Positions 44,212 to 54,498 of a stretch of DNA of 64,000 nt are shown one piece after another. Positions within the stretch are counted from its first letter, which is position 1; each line of letters starts with the position of its first letter. The notes beneath the pieces were generated by a model, which did no database searches, was not told the DNA's origin, and saw only the letters and a list, made by a program, of their open reading frames with translations. Source of the stretch: an uncultured Flavobacteriaceae bacterium (GTDB lineage: Bacteria > Bacteroidota > Bacteroidia > Flavobacteriales > Flavobacteriaceae); NCBI GenBank assembly GCA_937929935.1, contig CALFUL010000003.1:1-64000 (forward strand), in the 5' to 3' direction. Position numbers and translations under genes: made by a program.

Positions 44212-45693
44212 TTAAGCAACACTAAATGTTGTGCCGTCTTTACCATCTTTTAACTGAATGCCTAAAGCCATGAGTTCATCTCTAATTTTATCAGAAGTAG
44301 CAAAATCTTTATTATCTCTAGCTTGTTTTCTTAACTGAATCAATAATTCAACCACGCCAGATAATTTGCCTTCGTCATTTTGACTTTCATTTTTCACTTG
44401 CAAGCCTAAGACATCAAAAACAAAGGTATACATTGTATTTTCTACGAGTGTCTTGTCTTCTGCGGTAATCGTTTCTTTCTGTTCTTTGATGAGATTAATA
44501 TATTTTACTGCATCAAACAATTGTGCAATAAGAATAGGCGAATTAAAATCGTCATTCATTGCATCATAGCATTTTTGTTTCCATGCTTTTACATCAAAAC
44601 TTGAGGCCGTGTCTGTATCAAGTTTTGGTAAAAATGCAAGGGCATCGAGTAAGCGATTAAATCCTTTTTCAGAGGCTAGAAGCGCATCATTACTCAAGTC
44701 TAATATACTTGTGTAATGCGCCTGCATCATAAAAAACCGTACTACTGATGGCGAAAACGCTTTACTTAAAATAGTATTATTGCCAGAAAAAATCTCTTCA
44801 GGTAGTAAACTGTTTCCAGTTGACTTTGCCATTTTTTTACCGTTTAAAGTCAACATATTGGCATGCATCCAAAAGTTAACTGGCGACACGCCATTGCTAG
44901 CCTCAGCTTGCGCTATTTCGCATTCGTGATGCGGAAATTTAAGATCCATACCGCCCCCATGAATATCAAATGTTTCTCCTAAGTATTTGGTGCTCATTGC
45001 GGTACATTCTAAATGCCAACCCGGAAAACCATCGCCCCATGGCGAAGGCCATCTCATAATATGTTGCGGTTCAGCTTTTTTCCAAAGTGCAAAATCTTGA
45101 GAATTTTTCTTTTCATCTTGTGCCGTAAGTGTTCTTGTATTGGCAATCATGTCTTCAAGCTTTCTGCCGCTTAATTTGCCATATTCATTGGTCTTGTTGA
45201 ATTTAACCACATCAAAGTATACTGAGCCGTTCTTTTCATAAGCGAAGCCTTTTTCAATAATATCTTTGATAATTTCAATCTGCTCAATTATATGACCAGT
45301 TGCTGTTGGCTCAATACTGGGTGGTAAAAAATTGAATTTTTGTAAAACGTTATGAAAATCAACGGTGTAGCGTTGAACTACTTCCATTGGCTCTAACTTT
45401 TCTAAACGTGCTTTTTTTGCAATTTTATCTTCTCCTTCTTCAGCATCATCAACCAAATGACCTGCATCAGTAATATTTCGAACATATCGAACTTTGTAAC
45501 CAAGGTGTTTGAAATACCTAAATATCATGTCAAAAGACATGAATGTACGGCAGTTTCCTAAATGCACATTGCTATACACAGTGGGGCCGCAAACATACAT
45601 TCCAATATGACCTTCATTTATTGATGTGAAGTTTTCTTTTTTGCCCGAAAGAGAATTTTGAATTTTTAAATTTTGACTTTGGTACAAGTTCAT
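44212..45693 (-). CDS. cysS: Cysteinyl-tRNA synthetase
   Basis: CysRS charges tRNA-Cys. The 493-residue class I enzyme has zinc ligand Cys and the HIGH-like motif in '[20 protein letters not shown]' (about residues 32-51), '[10 protein letters not shown]' and '[11 protein letters not shown]' zinc-site segments, and the KMSKS equivalent 'KKMAKSTGN'. The C-terminal DALR anticodon domain ends with '[22 protein letters not shown]'. Length and domain order are normal. The 244 bases upstream of its start hold no gene. Confidence 0.97.
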   Translation of the reverse strand: MNLYQSQNLKIQNSLSGKKENFTSINEGHIGMYVCGPTVYSNVHLGNCRTFMSFDMIFRYFKHLGYKVRYVRNITDAGHLVDDAEEGEDKIAKKARLEKLEPMEVVQRYTVDFHNVLQKFNFLPPSIEPTATGHIIEQIEIIKDIIEKGFAYEKNGSVYFDVVKFNKTNEYGKLSGRKLEDMIANTRTLTAQDEKKNSQDFALWKKAEPQHIMRWPSPWGDGFPGWHLECTAMSTKYLGETFDIHGGGMDLKFPHHECEIAQAEASNGVSPVNFWMHANMLTLNGKKMAKSTGNSLLPEEIFSGNNTILSKAFSPSVVRFFMMQAHYTSILDLSNDALLASEKGFNRLLDALAFLPKLDTDTASSFDVKAWKQKCYDAMNDDFNSPILIAQLFDAVKYINLIKEQKETITAEDKTLVENTMYTFVFDVLGLQVKNESQNDEGKLSGVVELLIQLRKQARDNKDFATSDKIRDELMALGIQLKDGKDGTTFSVA

Positions 45694-45937
45694 TGTATTA
45701 CTAAACTATTAGAAATTTGTAGTTGAATTAAGTGCTTTTAAAACTCAAGATTCACGGTTGTACCTGCGAATTTTGATTACTTACTTTTTAATTGACCAAT
45801 ACTATACACTTAAAATCTGTGTTTTATAGGGCTTAAAGATATACATTAAATGCCACTTTATATTAGAATTTGGGCATTTCACAACATAATTTAGAAGGTG
45901 GTTTTCATTCAACATAAATTTAAGTTTTAACCTAGTA

Positions 45938-47734
45938 ATGAAAACAGCTCAAATCTTAATTCTGTTTGTTTTTGTATGCTGTACAACACATTCATTTGCT
46001 CAAGTGGCAAGTGATTGTGTTGATGCGATACCAATCTGTACCAATACCCCATACAATGGCGGTGTTAATGGTTTTGGTGTCGATGATTTTAATGGCCAGC
46101 GAGTAGATTGTAACGGATTTGAAGCTGCCGTTGGTGAAAGCAATTCAGCATGGTATCGATTCAGAACTGCGGCTGCAGGTCAATTAGGATTTAATATTAG
46201 TGCGAATGTTAATGAAGATTGGGATTTTGCTCTGTATCAAAGCAATGATTGTGATAATTTAGGACTACCTGTTCGTTGTAATTTCTTTTCAAATTCAAAA
46301 CAAAATAATTTTATTGGTATTGGTGAAGACCCTTCTGGTGATTGGGCTAATTTTCAGTATGAAGATTGGCTAGAAGTTGCCCCAGGTCAAGATTACTATT
46401 TGTACATCAATAATTTTAGTAATAGTGATTCTGGTTTCTCGATACAATTTACAGGTCATATTTTTGTAACGAATCCTAATGATGCCCTTGATTGTACAAT
46501 CATCAGTCAATTGTTAGGTGGGCCAGTGGCTGCTTGTGAAAATGACACTGTTGTTTTAGATGCCTTTACCCAAGATGCTTCTTATACTTGGTATCGAAAT
46601 GATGGTACGGGTAACCAAGAAATTTTAGGTGAAACTTCCTCGCAATTAGAAGTCACTGACTCATCACAATATAGTGTTCGTGTCGCTATTGATGGCGAAG
46701 ATGATATTTATAGTGCAGTTCAAGTTTCTTTTTCAGCTGTACCCATTGCAAATGAAGTTTCAAATGCGGTGGTGTGTTCAGCAGAGGAACTATTTGATCT
46801 TTCTCAAAAAGATAGTGAAGTTTTAGGTAATCAAAACCCTAGTCTTGTAACTATTAGTTATCATGAATCTTTTATAGACGCGCTTGAAGGTATCAACTTT
46901 TTGCCAAGAGAATTATCAACCCCTCAAAATTCTAGAACCATTTTTGTTAGAGCAGCATCGGCTGAAAACCCCGCTTGTTTTGATGCGCCACAGCAATTCG
47001 ACCTCAAACGAATCGAATCTCCTGAATTGAATTTTCCTGAAGAAGCATTTTTATGTGAAAACCTTAATTCAGTGCGTATAGGAGCAGAGACCACCACACC
47101 AGGATATACCTATTCATGGAATACGGGTCAAAAAAGCTCTTTTATTGATGTTACTCAAGTAGGCGAGTATGTAATTACAGTTACCAATATACAAGACGGT
47201 TTTAGTTGCCCGTTATCTAAAACTATTACTGTTTTAAACGTATTGCCATCACAAATTTCAGATATAGAAATAAATGATTTTGAAAACAATAATACAGTAA
47301 AAGTAATAGCTGATACTGAAGGTGATTGGTTGTATCAATTAGATGAACTTGAACCGCAAACGTCTAATTTTTTTTCTAACGTCTTTCCGGGTGAACACCA
47401 GGTTAAATTAATAGATAATCGGGGTTGTGGTTATTTTTCTGAAAATATTTTAGTGGCAGGATTTCCTAAATTTTTCTCACCTAATGGAGATAATATAAAT
47501 GATGAGTGGCGTATAACAGGACTTTCTAAATTAGACAATCCTAGTATTAGAATTTTTGATCGTTATGGTAGATTATTGGCACAACTTTATGGTGCAAATC
47601 CTTCTTGGGATGGAACCTCAAATGGTCTTCTAATGCCTTCAACTGATTATTGGTTTCAGATAAGCTACACAGATTCTAGCGGTCAAACCGTTACCGCTCA
47701 ATATATCAACAATCACTTTGCTTTACGCCGTTAA
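45938..47734 (+). CDS. T9SS type B cargo protein (gliding-motility-type C-terminal domain), 598 aa
   Basis: A secreted protein: signal peptide (ending HSFAQ), an N-terminal beta domain with paired cysteines ('DCVDAIPICTNTPYNGG', 'SAWYRFRTAAAGQLGFNI'), internal Ig/PKD-like repeats ('YTWYRNDGTGNQ', 'YTYSWNTGQKSSFIDVTQVGEYVITV'), and a C-terminal type B sorting domain 'FPKFFSPNGDNINDEWRI' ... 'IRIFDRYGRLLAQL' ... 'PSTDYWFQISYTD'. The CTD routes the protein through the PorV-dependent type IX secretion system to the cell surface or medium. Adhesin-like. Immediately followed by a paralogue. Confidence 0.92.
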   Translation: MKTAQILILFVFVCCTTHSFAQVASDCVDAIPICTNTPYNGGVNGFGVDDFNGQRVDCNGFEAAVGESNSAWYRFRTAAAGQLGFNISANVNEDWDFALYQSNDCDNLGLPVRCNFFSNSKQNNFIGIGEDPSGDWANFQYEDWLEVAPGQDYYLYINNFSNSDSGFSIQFTGHIFVTNPNDALDCTIISQLLGGPVAACENDTVVLDAFTQDASYTWYRNDGTGNQEILGETSSQLEVTDSSQYSVRVAIDGEDDIYSAVQVSFSAVPIANEVSNAVVCSAEELFDLSQKDSEVLGNQNPSLVTISYHESFIDALEGINFLPRELSTPQNSRTIFVRAASAENPACFDAPQQFDLKRIESPELNFPEEAFLCENLNSVRIGAETTTPGYTYSWNTGQKSSFIDVTQVGEYVITVTNIQDGFSCPLSKTITVLNVLPSQISDIEINDFENNNTVKVIADTEGDWLYQLDELEPQTSNFFSNVFPGEHQVKLIDNRGCGYFSENILVAGFPKFFSPNGDNINDEWRITGLSKLDNPSIRIFDRYGRLLAQLYGANPSWDGTSNGLLMPSTDYWFQISYTDSSGQTVTAQYINNHFALRR

Positions 47735-47852
47735 TTGCTGATAACAAGGTTATTCATCGAATTCACTACTAATTTTCATTAGTGACCATACTAAATCTAA
47801 AGGGTTAGAGTTATACTTTTATATTGAAGGTATGCCTCAAGTCCCTTTCCTT

Positions 47853-49289
47853 ATGTCAAAACTTTTCTTTTCGTTTTTATTTAGTTTCCTTTTTTATCAA
47901 GGGTTACTGGCGCAAATGTCAAATTCTGGTGATTGCAGAACTGTAATTCCTGTTTGTGCAGATGCTCCAATTTTATCGCAGGCTGAGGGTTCAGGTGATA
48001 TTGACGATTTTGATCCCGAAAACATTGCTCAAATTGGTTGCTTAGAAAAGGGTAGCAATGCCTCATCGAATATTGAGAATAGTACATCTTGGTTTGTTTT
48101 TAGAGCGGGTACAAGTGGTCAAGTAGGTTTTGATATTCAGGCCTTACCTTCAGCTTCAAATACAAGCCCAACTGCCGAGTGGGATTTTGCTGTTTTTGGC
48201 CCTGATGTAAATTGTACAGAAATTTCGAGTGGTACGCTTCAACCAATTCGTTGCAACTATGAAGTTAATGAAACTGATTATACGGGTATAGGCGTGAACC
48301 CAGAAAACGGAAACGTTGGCGAGCCCTTTGTTGTTGGTAGTAAGAATACTTATGATGAATGGTTAGATGTTCAAGAAGGTGAAGTCTATTACATTCTTAT
48401 CAATAATTACAATTTAAATACTGAGCCAGATCCATTTCTTTTAACCTTTACAGGTACTTCAGTGCAAGCAAATCAAAACACGGCCTTAGACTGTACACTT
48501 CGTGATGAGTTTTTAGGATTAGATATAGTTGCATGTGTTGATGATCCTGATATTGATTTAAGTGCGCTCTCTTCGCCAGCAGGTAATGATATCAATGGGG
48601 TAGTACAATGGGCTGTAGACTTTGATGATGATGGTACTATTGATTCAAATTTAACGGGTACAGGTCTTTTTAATGGAGAATTAACAGTAGCGAGCCCTAA
48701 TTCAGGCAGGTATTTTGCCACAATAGTTGCTAATACCGGAGAACAATATATTGATGATATATTGATTACTTTTTTTAGTAGTCCGGTTGTTTCGCCTAAT
48801 GATATTGATATTTTTGAAACGAATCTATCAGAGAATCCTGACCAAAATAATATTGAAGTTGTTGTGAATGGTAATAGCAGTTATGAATATGCCATTAACG
48901 GTGGCGAATTTCAAGATGATGCTATTTTTATAGATGTACCACCAGGATTGAATTCACTAATTGTTAATGATAAAAATGGATGTGGTACCACAGAACCTAT
49001 CGAATTTTTGGTTGTTGGTTACCCTAAATTTTTTACCCCAAATGGGGATGGAAGACATGATGTATGGAGTATTCAAGGTGTAGAAACTTTAAATAATCCG
49101 GTTACTACTATTTTTGATCGATACGGAAAATTATTAGCACAATTAAGCAATAATTCCACTTGGGATGGTACTTATAATGGTACCCGAATGCCATCTTCAG
49201 ATTACTGGTTCAAATTTGAATATGAAGAAACTGAAAATGCAGTGCTAGTCACTAAAACCAGAAAAGCTCATTTTTCATTGAAACGTTAA
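47853..49289 (+). CDS. T9SS type B cargo protein, shorter paralogue
   Basis: About 478 residues from the preferred ATG at 47853, where the signal peptide (MSKLFFSFLFSFLFYQGLLAQ) begins; the ORF track uses 47832. It shares the N-terminal plan of its neighbour ('DCRTVIPVCADAPILS', 'TSWFVFRAGTSGQVGFDIQ', 'YDEWLDVQEGEVYYILINNYN') but has only one central repeat. It ends in the same type B sorting domain ('YPKFFTPNGDGRHDVWSI', 'TIFDRYGKLLAQL', 'SSDYWFKFEYEE'). The pair arose by tandem duplication, with loss or gain of internal repeats. Confidence 0.9.
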   Translation: MSKLFFSFLFSFLFYQGLLAQMSNSGDCRTVIPVCADAPILSQAEGSGDIDDFDPENIAQIGCLEKGSNASSNIENSTSWFVFRAGTSGQVGFDIQALPSASNTSPTAEWDFAVFGPDVNCTEISSGTLQPIRCNYEVNETDYTGIGVNPENGNVGEPFVVGSKNTYDEWLDVQEGEVYYILINNYNLNTEPDPFLLTFTGTSVQANQNTALDCTLRDEFLGLDIVACVDDPDIDLSALSSPAGNDINGVVQWAVDFDDDGTIDSNLTGTGLFNGELTVASPNSGRYFATIVANTGEQYIDDILITFFSSPVVSPNDIDIFETNLSENPDQNNIEVVVNGNSSYEYAINGGEFQDDAIFIDVPPGLNSLIVNDKNGCGTTEPIEFLVVGYPKFFTPNGDGRHDVWSIQGVETLNNPVTTIFDRYGKLLAQLSNNSTWDGTYNGTRMPSSDYWFKFEYEETENAVLVTKTRKAHFSLKR

Positions 49290-49317
49290 GCGTGCTTTTG
49301 TAATTACCAAAAACTAC

Positions 49318-50826
49318 TTAAAAGTTTACGGTATATGTTAGGGTTGCATTTGTAGAGATTGCATTAACCAATGCAGAACCACTAAGACCAGAATCTATTA
49401 TAGGTTCTTCAATATCACGTTGAACACTATTAATAGCAAAATCTAGTCTACTAGATCCAAAATCAAAACCAAGTCCGCCTGACACAACTTCTAAATCGCC
49501 GTAAGTAGCTAAATTTTTATACGGACTATTTTCAAAGCGATACCCAGCTCTTAGGCTAAATTTATTAATTCGATATTCGCCTCCTAGTCTAATAGAATTT
49601 ACAATGCCAAGATCATTACTAACATCGTTATTTACATTTTGAAAATTTTCGTCATCTGCAGGTCCTAATTTTGCTGTGGCAAAATCTTGATACCCGTAGT
49701 CAATACTTAAAAGACCTTGTTTACCAAAAATCAAGGCCGCGCTGCCTGTTAATTTTTCCGGAGTTTTTAAATTGTATGTTGGAAAAACATTGGTGTTATC
49801 ATGATTAATGAAATTAATATTTTCATTTGCCAAATCAGATGAAATACGCTGTGAGAGTTGATCTTCTATTTGATACCATGTTGGCGATTGATAGCTGCCC
49901 CCAATTCTAACCATATCATTTAATTTAGCAATGGCACCAACGCCAAGAGAAATTCCGGCACCTTGCGAGATCAATCTATTGTCAAAAGTAGTGCGTTGAA
50001 TTTCTGAGTCTGCATCATAATTTGATTCAGTATACTCATCATAGCGATCATAAACTATATTATGTATGTTTACTGAAGCACCTAAGTGCAAAAAATCTTC
50101 ATATTGTGATGCTACTGAAATTCCTAACTTACTATTATAACCACTTACGTATCTATCTAAACTTGTATTCAAATTAGTGTAACTAGCATTACTATTATAG
50201 GTATTTGTTGCATCATCATCAGATGTCGGGCTAATTAAACCACCCACAACGCCTAAAAATGCTTGTTGATCCGCAAAACCAAGGCTTGAACCAATATCGC
50301 GGTATGCATCTTCAATATACTCTCCTTCTTGAATACGTATATCTCCAAATGGCACTCCTTGAGCAAAGTCAAGAAAATAATTGTCAATACCTATATCGCT
50401 GGTATTGCGAATGCTAATTTGATTATTGTAATTTTCTTCTAAATCATAGTTAAAAGCGAGTCCTATTTTCGTCCATTTAGATTCGGGCTTGTTGCTTTTA
50501 AAAACCAAAACTGCCCCTGCTTGATTAATCTCGCCATAATTTGGAAAAGTACCTGTGTTGGGGGCTCCTAAAATTGAAACCGTATTTTCACGTGCATACA
50601 AAGTGCCTGAAATACTCGCTAAATTATTGTTGAAAACTGACGCTCCTGCTGGGTTTTCATTCAACGCTGATAAGTCTCCACCTAGGGCTCCAAAAGCACC
50701 GCCCATTGCTTGAAAGCGAGCTGTACCTTGTAAGTTTTTGGTGCTGTATCGAAGAACATCATTACTATTTTGAGCATTGGTAATTGAACATGCCAATAGT
50801 ATGATGAAAACAAAATATCTTTTCAT
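49318..50826 (-). CDS. OmpP1/FadL/TodX-like outer-membrane protein
   Basis: A 502-residue outer-membrane barrel with a signal peptide (ending ITNAQ). The start 'DVLRYSTKNLQGTARFQAMGGAFGALGGDLSALNENPAGASVF' is the hallmark of this group: an N-terminal plug strand as in FadL-type transporters of hydrophobic compounds. The C-terminus ends 'NATLTYTVNF', with a terminal aromatic residue. In flavobacteria these are often annotated as hemin receptors or transporters, but the substrate here is unknown. It lies 40 bases downstream of the low-complexity lipoprotein gene on the same strand, so the two are probably co-expressed. Confidence 0.9.
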   Translation of the reverse strand: MKRYFVFIILLACSITNAQNSNDVLRYSTKNLQGTARFQAMGGAFGALGGDLSALNENPAGASVFNNNLASISGTLYARENTVSILGAPNTGTFPNYGEINQAGAVLVFKSNKPESKWTKIGLAFNYDLEENYNNQISIRNTSDIGIDNYFLDFAQGVPFGDIRIQEGEYIEDAYRDIGSSLGFADQQAFLGVVGGLISPTSDDDATNTYNSNASYTNLNTSLDRYVSGYNSKLGISVASQYEDFLHLGASVNIHNIVYDRYDEYTESNYDADSEIQRTTFDNRLISQGAGISLGVGAIAKLNDMVRIGGSYQSPTWYQIEDQLSQRISSDLANENINFINHDNTNVFPTYNLKTPEKLTGSAALIFGKQGLLSIDYGYQDFATAKLGPADDENFQNVNNDVSNDLGIVNSIRLGGEYRINKFSLRAGYRFENSPYKNLATYGDLEVVSGGLGFDFGSSRLDFAINSVQRDIEEPIIDSGLSGSALVNAISTNATLTYTVNF

Positions 50827-50866
50827 TTAATAGTATTTAAATAAGTTGCAATTGAATTTGCTTGAT

Positions 50867-52183
50867 TTAGTTGCGATTTCTGCTACCTGATCTACTTGAA
50901 GAAGATCTTGACGATCCAGAACTTCTAGAGCTGCTTGAACTTCTTCCGCTTGAGTAACTTCTAGAACTACTTGAGCTTCTTCCAGTTGAATAATTTCTAG
51001 AACTTCCTGAAGATCTACTTGATCTGGTCGAACTACTGCTTCTGCTAGGCGAAGAACTTCTGTAGCTTCCGCTGCTGCGCGTTCTACTTCCTGAACTACG
51101 GTAAGTTGAGGTTCTAGGTGTTGTTGAACGGGTTGCTCTTGAATTTGTTCTTGAACCTGTGCTACCGCTTCTATAACCACTAGATCTTGGGGTTGTGCTA
51201 CGGTAATATGGGTTGCTTCTTGAAGCACTACTATTACTTCTAGGGGTTGCTCTAGTACTTCTACTAGTTCTATATGCTCTGTTTCTATCTACACCAACTG
51301 TTCTTCTTGAGGCTATTCCTCTAGCTGAAGCGTTGCTTCTTCCAGTTTGTGAAGATCTTGCTGTTCTGTTCGCTAAACTTCTACCTGTAGTACTTCTACC
51401 CCTTGAGGTATTTGCTCGAGATGCGGTTAAATTTGATCTTCCGCGCGAAGTATTAACACGACCATTTGCTGCAATTATGTTGCGACCAGTGTATCCTCTT
51501 CTTGAGTTGTTAAAAGCAAAACCTCTGTTTGCGTAGTAACTGTTGTATCCGAAAGTTGGACACCATCCATATCCGTAGGCATATCCGTATCCACCCCATC
51601 CGTAGCCTCCCCAGCCCCAATTGTTCCATCTATTCCATCGGTTCCATCTATTCCATCCATATCCGTATCCACCCCAACCGTTGCCTCCCCAGCCCCAGTT
51701 GTTAAATCCGTAGCCACCAAAGCCACCAAAACCAAAGCCAGCTCCACCCCAGCCCCAGTTGTTCCAGCCATTGTCATATATGTTGACAACTACATTTTCT
51801 GTATTATCGCCCCAACCAGCGTTGCCTTGATAATCATTATCTGAATCATAGTAATCAGTTAATTGATTGGCGACAGTGCTATCATTTTGAACATCACTTG
51901 CGTATGAATCAATATCAGTAAAAACCTCACTATCTAATATTTCATTGTATTCTTGAGCTTTTTGACCAAAATAATTAGAATATGCACTAGGCTCTACGTT
52001 TTGATTTTGCTGCACTCTTTGAGGCGCGCGTTCAACAGAAACGGTTCTGTTTTGGTTACTGTATATGCCGTCATTATCATAATAAGACGCTTGTTGATAA
52101 GAACCACAAGAAACGGCTAAAAAGCCCACGGCTATAAACAAGAACGCAAGGCGAAATTTGGTGAGGTGTAGAGATTGTGTCAT
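50867..52183 (-). CDS. Low-complexity lipoprotein (Gly/Trp/Tyr then Ser/Arg rich)
   Basis: A 438-residue protein with a lipoprotein signal ending 'LAVSC' (Cys26). Residues about 27-130 are polar and acidic. Residues 135-210 are very rich in Gly, Trp, Tyr and Asn ('WNNWGWGGAGFGFGGFGG'). From 230 to the end it is almost entirely Ser, Arg and Thr ('SSSSRSYSSGRSSSSSRSS'). Proteins like this precede OmpP1/FadL-like genes in other flavobacteria. The Arg-rich tail could bind polyanions, DNA or LPS, but this is speculation. Repetitive DNA makes several long shadow ORFs on both strands, and this frame is the one with a signal peptide. Confidence 0.8.
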   Translation of the reverse strand: MTQSLHLTKFRLAFLFIAVGFLAVSCGSYQQASYYDNDGIYSNQNRTVSVERAPQRVQQNQNVEPSAYSNYFGQKAQEYNEILDSEVFTDIDSYASDVQNDSTVANQLTDYYDSDNDYQGNAGWGDNTENVVVNIYDNGWNNWGWGGAGFGFGGFGGYGFNNWGWGGNGWGGYGYGWNRWNRWNRWNNWGWGGYGWGGYGYAYGYGWCPTFGYNSYYANRGFAFNNSRRGYTGRNIIAANGRVNTSRGRSNLTASRANTSRGRSTTGRSLANRTARSSQTGRSNASARGIASRRTVGVDRNRAYRTSRSTRATPRSNSSASRSNPYYRSTTPRSSGYRSGSTGSRTNSRATRSTTPRTSTYRSSGSRTRSSGSYRSSSPSRSSSSTRSSRSSGSSRNYSTGRSSSSSRSYSSGRSSSSSRSSGSSRSSSSRSGSRNRN

Positions 52184-52279
52184 CGTTATAATTTAAATTG
52201 TTGAACAATATAAAAATAGTTAGTTTTGCCTTACTATTTTCAATGATATTAACACAATTTCTGTGCCAAAGTATAAATA

Positions 52280-53755
52280 ATGGGTAAAAATTTAACAAAG
52301 CGAAGCGAAGATTATTCTAAATGGTACAATGAATTGGTGGTAAAAGCTGATTTAGCCGAAAACTCAGGGGTTCGTGGCTGTATGGTCATCAAACCATACG
52401 GTTTTGCAATATGGGAAAAAATGCAAGCTCAACTAGATCGGATGTTCAAAGAAACAGGTCATGAAAATGCCTATTTTCCGCTATTTATTCCTAAATCATA
52501 TCTAAGTAAAGAAGCGAGCCATGTAGAGGGTTTTGCAAAAGAATGTGCCGTTGTAACACATTACAGGCTAAAAAATGACGAAAATGGAAAAGGAATTATT
52601 GTAGATCCTGATGCCAAGCTTGAAGAAGAACTTATTGTTAGGCCTACTTCTGAAACTATTATTTGGGACACGTATCGCCGTTGGATTCAGTCATATCGTG
52701 ATTTACCTTTATTAATAAATCAATGGGCAAATGTAGTTCGATGGGAAATGCGCACACGTTTATTTCTGAGAACCACTGAATTTTTATGGCAAGAAGGTCA
52801 TACTGCTCATGCTACTGAAGAGGAGGCTGTTGAGGAAGCAAAGCTAATGATGAATGTATATGCTGAATTTGTTGAGACCTTTATGGCCGTGCCTGTTATA
52901 AAAGGAACAAAAACAGAAAGTGAGCGATTTGCAGGGGCACTTGAAACCTATTGTATTGAGGCATTAATGCAAGACGGTAAAGCTTTACAAGCTGGTACTT
53001 CACACTTTTTAGGTCAAAATTTTGCAAAAGCGTTCGATGTAAAATTTGCGAATAAAGAAGGTAAAAAAGAATATGTTTGGGCAACTTCTTGGGGGGTTTC
53101 AACACGATTGATGGGGGCTTTGGTAATGACTCATAGTGATGATAACGGCCTTGTGCTGCCACCAAAATTGGCTCCAATTCAGGTTGTTATAGTGCCTATA
53201 TACAAAGGTTTAGAGCAATTAGCTATTATTTCTGAAAAAGTAAATCCGTTAGTTAAAGAACTAAAGTCAAAAGGTATCTCTGTTAAATTTGACAATCGAG
53301 ACACCCACAAACCAGGCTTTAAATTCAATGAATATGAGTTAAAAGGGGTGCCTATTCGATTAGCTATTGGTAGTAGAGATTTAGAAAACGGCACGTATGA
53401 AATTGCACGGCGAGATACTTTTGAAAAAGAAACTATTCCTGTGAATGAGGTGGTGTCTAAAATTGAATTTTTGCTAGATGATATTCAAAAGAATATTTAC
53501 CAAAAAGCAATTAACCACCGCTCTGAGCATATTACTGAAGTAGCGTCATATGATGAATTTAAAAAGGTGCTTGCTGAAAAAGGCGGATTTATCTCAGCGC
53601 ATTGGGATGGCACCACAACCACTGAAGACCAAATAAAAGAAGAAACCAAGGCAACTATTAGATGTGTGCCTATTGATGTGAAACATGAAGCAGGTAAATG
53701 CATGGTAACGGGTAACCCCTCGCCTTACCGAGTTTTGTTTGCAAAAGCCTATTAA
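52280..53755 (+). CDS. proS: Prolyl-tRNA synthetase (short, archaeal/eukaryotic type)
   Basis: ProRS charges tRNA-Pro. The 491-residue class II enzyme lacks the bacterial INS editing insertion and has the archaeal/eukaryotic-like layout: '[20 protein letters not shown]', motif 2 '[15 protein letters not shown]', '[13 protein letters not shown]', motif 3 '[16 protein letters not shown]', an anticodon domain with '[27 protein letters not shown]', and a C-terminal zinc-like segment ending 'RVLFAKAY'. This type is usual in Bacteroidota. The ATG at 52280 gives a normal N-terminus. No partner in operon. Confidence 0.97.
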   Translation: MGKNLTKRSEDYSKWYNELVVKADLAENSGVRGCMVIKPYGFAIWEKMQAQLDRMFKETGHENAYFPLFIPKSYLSKEASHVEGFAKECAVVTHYRLKNDENGKGIIVDPDAKLEEELIVRPTSETIIWDTYRRWIQSYRDLPLLINQWANVVRWEMRTRLFLRTTEFLWQEGHTAHATEEEAVEEAKLMMNVYAEFVETFMAVPVIKGTKTESERFAGALETYCIEALMQDGKALQAGTSHFLGQNFAKAFDVKFANKEGKKEYVWATSWGVSTRLMGALVMTHSDDNGLVLPPKLAPIQVVIVPIYKGLEQLAIISEKVNPLVKELKSKGISVKFDNRDTHKPGFKFNEYELKGVPIRLAIGSRDLENGTYEIARRDTFEKETIPVNEVVSKIEFLLDDIQKNIYQKAINHRSEHITEVASYDEFKKVLAEKGGFISAHWDGTTTTEDQIKEETKATIRCVPIDVKHEAGKCMVTGNPSPYRVLFAKAY

Positions 53756-53878
53756 AATATATTTATTTTAACGTTAATTATGAAATGCTTTTTACGTAAA
53801 CAAAATAGTCAGTTTTAATTGACCGTTTTTAAAAGCAACGAAAGTTATCTTAAAATTGAAAAAAAATATATAAGGTAG

Positions 53879-53908
53879 TTGCACTAGTTAAAAATAATTG
53901 TATTTTTG
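53879..53908 (+). promoter_or_regulatory. Promoter for tRNA-Glu and rpsT
   Basis: TTG at 53879-53881, exactly 19 bases, then TATTTTTG at 53901-53908: a near-perfect flavobacterial promoter about 52 bases before the tRNA. Confidence 0.7.
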
Positions 53909-53960
53909 CAGCCGCCTTAGTAGTATTATTGATATAATATTTTAAAAGGTTTGACATAAT

Positions 53961-54032
53961 GGCCCGTTCGTCTAGGGGTTAGGACGCCAGGTTTTCATCC
54001 TGGTAACAGGGGTTCGATTCCCCTACGGGCTA
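53961..54032 (+). tRNA. tRNA-Glu (anticodon TTC)
   Basis: The sequence folds as a full cloverleaf: acceptor GGCCCGT/ACGGGCT, D-arm with TCTAGGGGTTAGGA, anticodon stem CCAGG/CCTGG around loop TTTTCAT (anticodon TTC), and T-arm AGGGG-TTCGATT-CCCCT. The CCA end is not encoded (TAC follows). rpsT lies downstream on the same strand and may be on the same transcript. Confidence 0.97.
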
Positions 54033-54110
54033 CAAAAAGTAATTAGTTAATTACAGAATATTAATTTGATGCCATTGACAAACAATGGTAACAAAAATGA
54101 AATAAAAGCA

Positions 54111-54362
54111 ATGGCAAATCACAAGTCAGCATTAAAGAGAATTAGAAGAAACGAAGCGGTACGTTTACGTAATCGTTATCAGCATAAAACAATGCGTAAT
54201 GCCTTGAAAACGTTACGGGGTGAAACTAAAAAGAAAGATGCTGAGAAATTATTGCCCAGTGTAATCAGTATGATTGATCGTTTAGCAAAGCGAAATATCA
54301 TTCACACAAACAAGGCTTCTAATTTAAAGAGCAAATTGTCAAAGCACGTTGCTTCTTTGTAA
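54111..54362 (+). CDS. rpsT: 30S ribosomal protein S20
   Basis: S20 binds 16S rRNA early in small-subunit assembly. The 83-residue, very basic and helical chain starts 'MANHKSALKRIRRNEAVRLRNRYQHKTMRNALKTLR' and ends 'KASNLKSKLSKHVASL', matching the family. The track start at 54066 adds 15 residues with no S20 similarity, so the ATG at 54111 is used. Downstream of tRNA-Glu and followed by an intrinsic terminator. Confidence 0.97.
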   Translation: MANHKSALKRIRRNEAVRLRNRYQHKTMRNALKTLRGETKKKDAEKLLPSVISMIDRLAKRNIIHTNKASNLKSKLSKHVASL

Positions 54363-54386
54363 GACAAGGATAACCATATAAATGTA

Positions 54387-54417
54387 AAAGCCCCTTCTAA
54401 ATAGATGGGGCTTTTTA
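54387..54417 (+). terminator. Intrinsic terminator after rpsT
   Basis: Stem AAAAGCCCC/GGGGCTTTT with T-run, 25 bases after the stop. Confidence 0.9.
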
Positions 54418-54445
54418 TTTGCCTTAGTCTCAAATTATTGGATAT

Positions 54446-54480
54446 AAAAAATCCCAAAGGTAAATGTCTTTGGGATTTTT
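54446..54480 (-). terminator. Intrinsic terminator after rho
   Basis: Inverted repeat AAAAAATCCCAAAG/CTTTGGGATTTTT; on the minus strand the T-run follows the stem, 19 bases after the rho stop. Rho's own gene thus ends at a Rho-independent signal. Confidence 0.88.
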
Positions 54481-54498
54481 AAATTTATTTAGATTGTT

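Noticed and set aside
51601-51680. Tandem-looking short repeats as a CRISPR array
   Set aside because: They encode WNRW and GYG repeats of the lipoprotein and lack regular unique spacers. No CRISPR array or cas gene is seen anywhere in the window.
50827-51789. Several long ORFs (50827-51228, 51213-51536, 51475-51789) over the low-complexity lipoprotein
   Set aside because: Repeated codons such as AGA/TCT keep all frames open. Only the 438-aa frame has a signal peptide and lipobox.
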